Shown here piece after piece: positions 23,540-30,729 of a DNA stretch of 39,223 nucleotides. Under the pieces are notes generated by a model. That model saw only the letters and a list, made by a program, of their open reading frames with translations, searched no databases and had not been told where the DNA came from. The stretch is from CAYQJV01 sp964417925. Its GTDB lineage: Bacteria; Hydrothermota; Tepidihabitantia; B3-TA06; CAYQJV01. How positions within the stretch are numbered: position 1 is the stretch's first letter; each line of letters starts with the position of its first letter. Position numbers and translations under genes: made by a program. The stretch is taken from positions 1 through 39,223 of the forward strand of contig CAYQJV010000010.1 in the NCBI GenBank assembly GCA_964417925.1, in the 5' to 3' direction.

Positions 23540-24834
23540 ATAAAAAAATAGTTGTTGAGTCTTTAGCACGGGTTGAAGGACATGGTGGCATAGATGTTGA
23601 AATTGAAAACAGGAAAGTTAAGGATGTAAAGGTAAATATATATGAAGGTCCACGGCTTATTGAGAGTATTGTAGTGGGGAGAACTCCTGAAGAAGATTTA
23701 AACATTACTCCCAGAATATGTGCAATATGTACATTTTCCCATAGATATGCAGCTATTAGAGGGCTTGAGAAGTCCTTAGGTATAGAAGTTTCTAAGAAGA
23801 CTCAGTTATTGAGAGATTTGATGCATTGTGGAGAAATGATAGAAAGTCATTCTCTCCATGTATTCATCCTTGCATTGCCGGATTTTCTGGGGTATCCTTC
23901 TGCAGTAGCTATGCTTTCAGAATATCCAGAAGAAGTGAAAAATGCTTTGGAGCTGAAAAAATTTGGGAACATGATAATGGAGACTATCTCTGGTAGAATG
24001 ATTCATGGAGAGAATCCAGTTATTGGAGGATTTGGAAGGTTTCCTGAGAAGGATGAGTTACTTGCGATAAAGAAAAAAGCACAGGAGTTACTCCCAGTGG
24101 CTGAGAGAGGGGTGGATTTGATAAGGAATCTTGAATATCCTACGTTTATGGAAGATGGAATGGTATTTATGGCATTAAAACCTCCTACAGATGAGTATGG
24201 ATTTTGGGGAGATAGAGTCATGATATCAACGGGTGAAGATAGAGATGTTGAAGAATATAGAAAACTTACGAATGAAAGAGTTGTTCCACACTCCTATGCC
24301 AAGAGGTCAAGGTATAAGAAAAGACCATTTGTTGTGGGAGCAATTGCAAGGATGAATTTACTTGGAGAAAGACTTAAGGGAATTGCAGGTGAGTGTTTCA
24401 AAAAATCCTATACCTTAAGTTGGATAAGAAATCCTTTATACAATAACTTAGCTCAAGCAATTGAGATTGTGTACTGTCTTGAAAAGATACCCTATATTAT
24501 AGATGAAATTCTAAAAATTCAAGATACCCCGGGTATTGTACCTCCAGCAAGGGATACAGGAAAAGGTACTGGAGCAGTTGAAGCACCGAGGGGAACTCTT
24601 TATCATTACTATGAAATAGAAAACGGTATAATAAAGTTTGCTGAAATTATTACTCCTACTGCTCAGAACTTAGATAATATGGAAAGGCATGTAAAGGTAG
24701 GTGCAGAAACTTTGTTAAATGAAGAGTTCTCTGAAGAGGAGATTCGCTCAAAACTTGAGATGATCGTAAGGGCTTATGACCCTTGCATAAGTTGTTCTGC
24801 GCATCTTGTTAGAATTAAAAAAGTAAATTCTTGA
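23536..24834 (+). CDS. hydA: Sulfhydrogenase alpha subunit, [NiFe] catalytic large subunit
   Basis: Catalytic subunit (432 aa) that makes or oxidises H2 in the cytoplasm and may reduce sulfur. The two nickel-binding motifs are RICAICTFSH (L1) near residue 60 and DPCISCSAH (L2) at the C-terminus, supporting a group 3b type. A short extension (LVRIKKVNS) follows the L2 His, matching the place where a maturation protease cuts. No hyp or protease genes lie in this window. I choose the ATG at 23536, within the ATGA overlap and preceded by GGAGG, over an earlier in-frame ATG at 23524. Confidence 0.94.
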   Translation: MNKKIVVESLARVEGHGGIDVEIENRKVKDVKVNIYEGPRLIESIVVGRTPEEDLNITPRICAICTFSHRYAAIRGLEKSLGIEVSKKTQLLRDLMHCGEMIESHSLHVFILALPDFLGYPSAVAMLSEYPEEVKNALELKKFGNMIMETISGRMIHGENPVIGGFGRFPEKDELLAIKKKAQELLPVAERGVDLIRNLEYPTFMEDGMVFMALKPPTDEYGFWGDRVMISTGEDRDVEEYRKLTNERVVPHSYAKRSRYKKRPFVVGAIARMNLLGERLKGIAGECFKKSYTLSWIRNPLYNNLAQAIEIVYCLEKIPYIIDEILKIQDTPGIVPPARDTGKGTGAVEAPRGTLYHYYEIENGIIKFAEIITPTAQNLDNMERHVKVGAETLLNEEFSEEEIRSKLEMIVRAYDPCISCSAHLVRIKKVNS

Positions 24835-26039
24835 AGAAATTGATAGTTCAGAAATATGGGGGGACATGTGTAGAAAATATTCAGAAAATTAAAAAAATTG
24901 CAGAAAAGATAATAAAATCTGCAGAGAATTACAAAGTAGTAGTGGTGGTGTCTGCAATGGGAAATACTACAGATGATTTATTGTGCCTTGCAAAAGAGAT
25001 AACCCGATCCCCTCCTTTAAGAGAACTTGACATGCTTTTAACCGCAGGAGAGAGAATTTCCATGGCTTTACTTTCTATGGCAATAAATGCGAAAGGTAAA
25101 AAAGCAGTTTCGTTTACTGGATCTCAAGTCGGCATTGTCACAGACAGTAAGCATACTGGAGCAAGAATTCTTGAAATAAGAGGTGAAAGACTTAAAGAAG
25201 CTTTAAGAAAGGGTTACATACCTATTATTGCAGGATTTCAAGGAGTCAGTACCAAAAAGGAAATAACTACCTTGGGAAGAGGAGGATCTGACACTACTGC
25301 AGTTGCTCTTGCAGCATATTTAAAGGCTGAGAAATGCGAAATATATACCGATGTTGATGGAGTATACACAGAGGATCCAGAAATTTTTAAAAATGTAAAG
25401 CTTATTTCTGAAATTACCTATGAGGAACTTACAGAACTATCCGATTATGGAGCAGAGGTGATGCACCCGAGAAGTGTGATGCTTGCATCTCATTTTAACG
25501 TTCCTCTGCATATAAAAAATGCATTTTGTGAAAAAGGAGGAACTGTGGTAAAGAAAAAAATAATGGAGGTTCCGGGTGTTAAGGCGATAGCTCATAAAAA
25601 GGGCCTTGTTAGATTTATGCTTGAAGAGGTTCCCAGAAATCCTAAGTTTGTTAAACAGGCGATTTCTAAACTTGCGGATAATAAGGTTAACATAGTTTTT
25701 TATAATCATGGTCATCCATATGCAGAGACTTTTGATCTGCATTTTATTGTAGAAAAAAAGGATGAAAAGAAGGCAGAGCAGATTTTAGAGAGCTTCAAAA
25801 AAGAGACAAAAGCAAAAAGGCTTGAAAAAGAAAGAAATGTATGGGGAATATTTCTTGTAGGTTCAGGAATCGGCAAGGACCTTGAAGTGTTTAAAAAAGC
25901 GATGGAAATAATGCACAAGACAAAGGCTCATGTGGAAGGATTTTTTAGCACTGATTTGAAGATAGGTTTCTTTGTATCCGCAAAGAATGCGGAAGTAGTG
26001 ATAAAGAGGCTTCTAAAGGAATTTGGATTGTTGAATTAA
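24831..26039 (+). CDS. lysC: Aspartate kinase
   Basis: A 402-aa aspartokinase phosphorylating aspartate, the entry to lysine, threonine, methionine and diaminopimelate synthesis. N-terminal kinase motif VQKYGGTCVENIQKIK (normally KYGGTSV, here Cys for Ser) and LGRGGSDTTAVALAAYL with YTDVDGVYTEDP define the catalytic domain; two ACT domains follow (about residues 255-400). It starts with TTG in a TTGA overlap with the hydA stop, so it is translationally coupled to the hydrogenase, an odd metabolic partner. It is the last gene before a new promoter. Confidence 0.93.
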   Translation: MKKLIVQKYGGTCVENIQKIKKIAEKIIKSAENYKVVVVVSAMGNTTDDLLCLAKEITRSPPLRELDMLLTAGERISMALLSMAINAKGKKAVSFTGSQVGIVTDSKHTGARILEIRGERLKEALRKGYIPIIAGFQGVSTKKEITTLGRGGSDTTAVALAAYLKAEKCEIYTDVDGVYTEDPEIFKNVKLISEITYEELTELSDYGAEVMHPRSVMLASHFNVPLHIKNAFCEKGGTVVKKKIMEVPGVKAIAHKKGLVRFMLEEVPRNPKFVKQAISKLADNKVNIVFYNHGHPYAETFDLHFIVEKKDEKKAEQILESFKKETKAKRLEKERNVWGIFLVGSGIGKDLEVFKKAMEIMHKTKAHVEGFFSTDLKIGFFVSAKNAEVVIKRLLKEFGLLN

Positions 26040-26048
26040 TTTAATTGT

Positions 26049-26076
26049 TTGACATATTCTTTTGTTGTATTATAAT
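26049..26076 (+). promoter_or_regulatory. Leaderless promoter of the fakA operon
   Basis: Perfect TTGACA (26049-26054), 16-bp spacer, perfect TATAAT (26071-26076). The ATG at 26083 is 7 bases beyond the -10 box, exactly where transcription should start. An in-frame earlier start at 26062 would lie inside the promoter and is rejected. Confidence 0.8.
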
Positions 26077-26082
26077 GTAGTG

Positions 26083-27750
26083 ATGGAAAAGCTTTCAGCG
26101 ATTCTTGTAAAAGAGATGTTCAACTCCGCAGTAAAGCAATTAGAAAGATTTAGAAAGATTTTAAACCAACTAAATGTATATCCTGTTCCCGATGGTGATA
26201 CAGGTAACAATATGCTTTCCACTCTTAAAGAACCGGTAGGAAGAGTTTTTCATCTTACGAGAATAAGAGAAATTTTAAAAAACATTGCAAAAGAAGCATT
26301 GTTTTGTGCAAGAGGAAATTCTGGTATAATACTAGCACAGTTTTTGTGGGGGTTTGCCAAGGCATGTCCTTCAGATGATTATGTAACTCCAGTAATGCTT
26401 GAGAAGATGTTTAAAAAGGGAACTGAATTAGCATATACTTCTCTTACTTCTCCTCAGGAAGGTACAATACTTACCGTAATGCGGGAGGTAAGTGAATATC
26501 TTACTCAAATTTCTCAAAGAGAGAGAAACATGTTGAAGATATTTAAAAATCTTTATCATCAAGCACAAAAGGCTGTTAAAAAAACTAAGGAGATGCTTCC
26601 AGTGCTTAAGGAAGCAGGAGTTGTTGACGCAGGAGGACAAGGGTTTGCATACATTCTTAGAGGATTCTATATAGCGTTGAGAAAAAGGCATGCAATAAAA
26701 ATATATCCTTTATTTTTGGAAAGGATATGGGAAAAATCCCAAAAGCGTGTTGTTTCAAGTGTTCAAAAGGTGTGGAACGTAATAAAAGCACCATTCTCAA
26801 AAATAAGAAAAAAAGCTGAAAGTATGTTCTTAAAAAGATTTCCTTCTTATAGGTATTGTGTAGAAATGATTATAAAAGGAAGGGTAGATGAAAAAAAAGT
26901 TACTCAGGAATTGAGAGATTTAGGGGATTCTTTTATTGTTGTTAAAAGGGATAATATTCTTCATATACACATTCATACCAACCATCCCTTTAAGATTGAG
27001 GAAAGGACCAGAAAGTATGGTGATGTATTAAAGAAAAAGATAGACGATATCCATATTCAGCATAAAGAGTTTATTGGAATAGTTAATGACCTGGAGGATA
27101 CAACAGGGATAGTCGCAGTAGTAGAGGGAGATGGATTTGAAAAGATATTCACTTCCTTAGGAGTAGACGGTGTAGTTAAAGGGAAGGGAGCTAAAAATCC
27201 CTCGGTAGAGGAAATACTCGCTCAGTTGGAAAAAATAAAAAAAAGAAGAGTTTTTGTGCTTCCTAATAATCCTAACGTAATACTTACTGCAGAAAATGCA
27301 GCCACACTGTCTCCTAAGGAGGTAAAGGTGATACCTACGAAGACAATTCCTGAGGGAATTTCTGCTGTTCTTTCATTCTCTCCTGAGGACTCCTTTGAGG
27401 AGAATGAGAAAAAGATGAGGTGGGCTATTAAAATGGTGAATACAGGAGAAGTAGCCATATCTACAAGAGATACTAAAGGAGAAGTAGAGGTGAAAAGGGG
27501 TGATATAATAGGAATGGTGAATAAAAAGATTAAGGTAAAAGATATAACCCCAGAAGAGGTTCTTTTAAAGTTACTCGAAAAAATGGTATCTTCTGAAAGC
27601 AGGTTAATATCTGTGTTTTATGGAAATAATGTAGGTAAAGAAAAGGCAGAGGAAGTTAAGAAAAAAATAAAAGAGAAATTTCTTCAATGTGAGGTAGAAC
27701 TTTACTACGGAGGAACGCCTCACTATTTTTATATTTTATCGGTGGAATAG
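26083..27750 (+). CDS. fakA: Fatty acid kinase FakA-like (DhaL + FakA middle/C-terminal domains)
   Basis: A 555-aa protein of the YloV/FakA type, which phosphorylates fatty acids bound to FakB. The N-terminal DhaL kinase domain has LNVYPVPDGDTGNNM (Mg-ATP aspartates), ARGNSGIILAQFLWG and VVDAGGQGFAYILRG. The middle domain contains YCVEMIIKGRVDE and HIHIHTNHPFKI, and the C-terminal domain the region around VFVLPNNPNVILTAENAA. A stretch at about residues 215-260 is basic (KIRKKAESMFLKRF). The mRNA appears leaderless. A FakB-type gene follows after 9 bases, then a PlsY-like gene, consistent with acyl-phosphate production for phospholipid synthesis. Confidence 0.9.
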   Translation: MEKLSAILVKEMFNSAVKQLERFRKILNQLNVYPVPDGDTGNNMLSTLKEPVGRVFHLTRIREILKNIAKEALFCARGNSGIILAQFLWGFAKACPSDDYVTPVMLEKMFKKGTELAYTSLTSPQEGTILTVMREVSEYLTQISQRERNMLKIFKNLYHQAQKAVKKTKEMLPVLKEAGVVDAGGQGFAYILRGFYIALRKRHAIKIYPLFLERIWEKSQKRVVSSVQKVWNVIKAPFSKIRKKAESMFLKRFPSYRYCVEMIIKGRVDEKKVTQELRDLGDSFIVVKRDNILHIHIHTNHPFKIEERTRKYGDVLKKKIDDIHIQHKEFIGIVNDLEDTTGIVAVVEGDGFEKIFTSLGVDGVVKGKGAKNPSVEEILAQLEKIKKRRVFVLPNNPNVILTAENAATLSPKEVKVIPTKTIPEGISAVLSFSPEDSFEENEKKMRWAIKMVNTGEVAISTRDTKGEVEVKRGDIIGMVNKKIKVKDITPEEVLLKLLEKMVSSESRLISVFYGNNVGKEKAEEVKKKIKEKFLQCEVELYYGGTPHYFYILSVE

Positions 27751-27759
27751 GAGGTAACA

Positions 27760-28611
27760 ATGAACAAAAGATTATGTATCCTTACTGATACAGTAGCAGA
27801 TGTTCCTTCGGAAATAAATGAAAAATATGATTTTAAAATGATTCCTTATTATATTTTTAAGGAAGGTAAGTCAATTAGGGATGATGGATTATTTAATAGA
27901 GTAGAGTTTTATGAATACTTAAAAACAGCTAAAGAGATACCAACTACTTCACATCCACCTTTGCAGATATTTATGGAAACTTTTGAAGAACTTAGTAAAA
28001 AATACGATGAAATTTTATATCTATGTATTTCCTCTCAAGTGACTAAATCTTTTGAGCTGGCAAATCAGGCAAAAAAAGAGTTTCCTAAAAAGAAGATCTT
28101 TGTTTTTGATACAAAGGCAATTACTGCAATGCAGGGACTTTTTGTAATTGAAGCATTAAGATTAAAGGAAAAGGGAAGAAAAATTGAGGATATAATAAAA
28201 CATCTTGAGGAGTTTAGAAAGAGGGTGAATATAGGAATTACACTGGATACGCTTAAATACCTTGCTAAAGGAGGAAGAATAGGAAAAGTTCAGGCTTTGG
28301 TGGGGGGGATCTTATCAATAAAACCTATAATTACTATGAAGGATGGTATATTGCATCCCTTAGGAAAAGTGAGGACGCATAGAGAGGCTCTTGAGTTTTT
28401 TATAAATATGATAAAAGAGCACAAAAAAATAATTTCTGCAGAAAAAGGTATATTTATTGTTTTGGATGTTTTAAATGAAGAGTGGAAGGAAAATGCAATG
28501 AAAAGACTTAAAAATGAGTTTTATGGGGAGTTTTATTCACATAGTGTGACTCCTGTGCTTGCTGTTCATGGAGGACCTGGAGCATGGGGAATAGCATGGG
28601 CCCTTTATTAA
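27760..28611 (+). CDS. fakB: DegV/FakB family fatty acid-binding protein
   Basis: A 283-aa EDD-fold protein that binds a fatty acid and presents it to FakA. Family markers are ILTDTVADVPSEINEKY at the N-terminus, EIPTTSHPPLQIF (Thr/Ser near the carboxylate), TLKYLAKGGRIGKVQALVGGILSIKPI, and the C-terminal HGGPGAWGIAWALY. An AGGAGG site lies before the ATG. The overlap with the next gene (28 bases) couples it to the PlsY-like acyltransferase. The ligand's chain length cannot be told. Confidence 0.9.
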   Translation: MNKRLCILTDTVADVPSEINEKYDFKMIPYYIFKEGKSIRDDGLFNRVEFYEYLKTAKEIPTTSHPPLQIFMETFEELSKKYDEILYLCISSQVTKSFELANQAKKEFPKKKIFVFDTKAITAMQGLFVIEALRLKEKGRKIEDIIKHLEEFRKRVNIGITLDTLKYLAKGGRIGKVQALVGGILSIKPIITMKDGILHPLGKVRTHREALEFFINMIKEHKKIISAEKGIFIVLDVLNEEWKENAMKRLKNEFYGEFYSHSVTPVLAVHGGPGAWGIAWALY

Positions 28612-29204
28612 TAATTTTTGGATATCTAATAGGAGCATTTCCTACTGGATATTTAATGGGTATATTATGGGGTAGGGATTTAAGGAAGGAAGGTTATAGA
28701 AAAATAAGTGCATCAAACGTCCATAAGGTATTAAACATATGGGTTGCGATCCCTGTTGCAATTATTGATCTTTTGAAAGGATTTATTCCTGTATACATAG
28801 GGAAGGTTTTAGGGGTTGAACTTATTTATCTTGAAATCGCAGGTGTGGCATCAATTGTAGGGCATAACTATCCTGTGTATCTTAGATTTAAAGGAGGGGG
28901 AAGAGGCATTGCTACTGCTTCAGGAATGCTTCTGTGTCTTCTTCCGAAAGAATTTCTAATAGGGGCAGTATTGTTTTTATCGTTGACATTGATAATGGGA
29001 AGTTCTCCTATTCCAACTATTATTACCTTTATTTTTCTTCCGATTCTTGCAGTCATTTTTAAGGAACCGTTATCCATCATTTTGACTCTTGTGTTTATAT
29101 TCATTTTTATTATGATTACAAGAGTCATAGCAGGTTATAAAGAGATAAAAGAAGCCAGTGAAAAAAAGAAAGTATTTTTAAGAAGATTGCTCTACGATCG
29201 TTGA
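28584..29204 (+). CDS. PlsY-like glycerol-3-phosphate acyltransferase, divergent
   Basis: An integral membrane protein of about 206 aa with five or more hydrophobic helices. The N-terminal FGYLIGAFPTGYLMG and the block VGHNYPVYLRFKGGGRGIATASG (PlsY motif 2 form) place it in the PlsY family, which transfers acyl from acyl-phosphate to glycerol-3-phosphate. The first motif, normally GSGNxGATN, is instead YRKISASNVHK, and the C-terminal RHRxN-type motif is RVIAGYKEI, so catalytic detail may differ. GGAGG nine bases before favours the ATG at 28584; 28596 is an alternative. Coupling to fakAB supports an acyl-phosphate substrate. It may be a paralogue of a canonical PlsY elsewhere. Confidence 0.8.
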   Translation: MGNSMGPLLIIFGYLIGAFPTGYLMGILWGRDLRKEGYRKISASNVHKVLNIWVAIPVAIIDLLKGFIPVYIGKVLGVELIYLEIAGVASIVGHNYPVYLRFKGGGRGIATASGMLLCLLPKEFLIGAVLFLSLTLIMGSSPIPTIITFIFLPILAVIFKEPLSIILTLVFIFIFIMITRVIAGYKEIKEASEKKKVFLRRLLYDR

Positions 29205-29224
29205 GTAAATTTTTACAAAGTTTA

Positions 29225-29252
29225 TTGACTTTTGTTTTTTTTAACCTATAAT
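29225..29252 (+). promoter_or_regulatory. Leaderless promoter of tpiA
   Basis: TTGACT (29225-29230), 16-bp spacer, perfect TATAAT (29247-29252), then six bases (CAACAA) and the ATG at 29259. Predicted start is the first base of the start codon. Confidence 0.8.
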
Positions 29253-29258
29253 CAACAA

Positions 29259-30029
29259 ATGAGAAAGCCTATTACTGCAGGAAATTGGAAGATGAATAAG
29301 ACGGATAAGGAAACTAGAGATTTTTTTGAAAGGTTTATAGAGTTTTTTAAACCCGAAATGGCTGAGAAGGTAGATGTAATTGTGTTTCCACCGTTTACCT
29401 CCCTTGATGTTGCAAGACAATATAGAAAATATGGGATAAAACTGGGAGGGCAGAATCTTCATTGGGAAGATAAAGGAGCCTTTACTGGTGAAATATCTGC
29501 TGAGTTTTTGGTTGATAAAGGATGTGAATATGTTTTGGTAGGTCATTCGGAGAGAAGGAAGTACTTTTGTGAAACAGATGAAATGGTAAATAGAAAAATA
29601 AAAAAATCTTTAGAAAAAGGGCTTATTCCTATAATGTGCGTTGGAGAAACTGCAGAAGAGAGAGAAACTCGTAAAACCTTTGAAGTGATAAAAACACAGA
29701 TAAAAGAAGGGTTAAGAGAAATAGAAACTGCAAAAGATATTGTGATCGCCTATGAGCCGGTATGGGCAATAGGAACCGGTAAAAGAGCTACGATAGAACA
29801 GGTTTCAGAGATTCATTCTTTTATAAGGGAATTAATATCAGACCTTTTTTCAAAGGAGAAGGCAGCAAAGATGCGCATCATCTATGGAGGGAGTGTGAAA
29901 CCTACCAATATATCAGAACTTATGGAAAATCCTGAAATTGATGGTACCCTTATAGGGGGTGCGAGTCTTGATCCAGAAGCATTCTATCAAATGGTTGAAG
30001 TTACTGCAATGAAAGGAGGTAAAAAATGA
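29259..30029 (+). CDS. tpiA: Triosephosphate isomerase
   Basis: Interconverts dihydroxyacetone phosphate and glyceraldehyde 3-phosphate. The 256-aa TIM barrel shows TAGNWKMNK (catalytic Lys), LVGHSERRKYFCETD (catalytic His), AYEPVWAIGTGKRAT (catalytic Glu and loop 6) and IYGGSVKPTN with GTLIGGASL (phosphate binding). The canonical N-terminus MRKPITAGNWK fixes the start at 29259; an upstream ATG at 29232 falls in the promoter. Its TGA is shared with the secG start as ATGA. Confidence 0.97.
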   Translation: MRKPITAGNWKMNKTDKETRDFFERFIEFFKPEMAEKVDVIVFPPFTSLDVARQYRKYGIKLGGQNLHWEDKGAFTGEISAEFLVDKGCEYVLVGHSERRKYFCETDEMVNRKIKKSLEKGLIPIMCVGETAEERETRKTFEVIKTQIKEGLREIETAKDIVIAYEPVWAIGTGKRATIEQVSEIHSFIRELISDLFSKEKAAKMRIIYGGSVKPTNISELMENPEIDGTLIGGASLDPEAFYQMVEVTAMKGGKK

Positions 30030-30364
30030 TTTATGCACTTGTTGTAATTTATGTGATTGTATGTATTCTTCTTGTGGGGATAATTTTAATACAGCAAAGA
30101 ACAAGAGGAGGACTTTCTTCAGTGCTTGGAGGAGGAGGTATGGCAGAAAGTATATTTGGATCTTCAGGTATTGCGCCTGTGATTACCAAGACCACCGCGG
30201 TTTTGGGGGCTGTATACATAGTAATAGCATTTTTACTTATCATCACCACAGGTGGAACCAAAACCTATGTACCTTTTGAGAAGAAACAGAAAGAATTGCA
30301 GAAGCAGTTACAGGCTCCTATCCCTCAAATTCCACAATCTCCAGAAAAACCGGAGGGTAAATGA
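30026..30364 (+). CDS. secG: Preprotein translocase subunit SecG
   Basis: A 112-aa membrane protein with two helices (about residues 3-22 and 52-74) around the conserved cytoplasmic loop LIQQRTRGGLSSVLGGGGMAES. It ends in a Pro/Gln/Lys-rich tail (PQIPQSPEKPEGK). It is an accessory of SecYEG. It overlaps tpiA and rplU by four bases on each side, with GGAGG before its ATG. tpiA-secG pairing is common in bacteria. Confidence 0.93.
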   Translation: MIYALVVIYVIVCILLVGIILIQQRTRGGLSSVLGGGGMAESIFGSSGIAPVITKTTAVLGAVYIVIAFLLIITTGGTKTYVPFEKKQKELQKQLQAPIPQIPQSPEKPEGK

Positions 30365-30681
30365 TGTACGCAGTAGTAGAGATTCAAGGATTTGATACAA
30401 AGGTAAAAACAGGTCAAAGGATTACTGTTCCTCGGGTCCCTTATGATGAAGGAGAGGAGATCATATTGGAAAAGGTGAAGCTTTTGAGAAAGAATGATAA
30501 ACTGCTTTTGGGGTCTCCTTATCTTGAAAATGTAAAGGTAAGAGCAAAGGTTATGAGGCATTTAAAAGGGAAAAAGATTATTGTATTCAAGTTCAAGAGA
30601 AGAAAGAGATACAGGGTAAAAAGAGGTTACAGAAGTCATCTTTCAGAACTTTTGATAACCGATATAGAAACCAATGCTTGA
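30361..30681 (+). CDS. rplU: 50S ribosomal protein L21
   Basis: Ribosomal large-subunit protein bL21 of about 105 aa. It has the N-terminal YAVVEIQGFDTKVKTGQRITVPR and the C-terminal VFKFKRRKRYRVKRGYRSHLSELLI, the latter with the usual rRNA-binding basic block. The ATGATG at 30361 gives two adjacent starts. The usual partner rpmA (L27) and obg do not follow; clpC does, from its own promoter whose -35 box overlaps the rplU stop. Confidence 0.95.
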   Translation: MMYAVVEIQGFDTKVKTGQRITVPRVPYDEGEEIILEKVKLLRKNDKLLLGSPYLENVKVRAKVMRHLKGKKIIVFKFKRRKRYRVKRGYRSHLSELLITDIETNA

Positions 30682-30705
30682 CATGTTGGTTCTCCGGGTT
30701 AAAAT
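30678..30705 (+). promoter_or_regulatory. Promoter of clpC
   Basis: TTGACA (30678-30683), 16-bp spacer, TAAAAT (30700-30705). The leader is about 18 nt and contains GGAGG (30718-30722) seven bases before the GTG start. I see no CtsR- or CIRCE-like repeat. Confidence 0.65.
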
Positions 30706-30729
30706 TTAACATGGAATGGAGGCGAGAGA

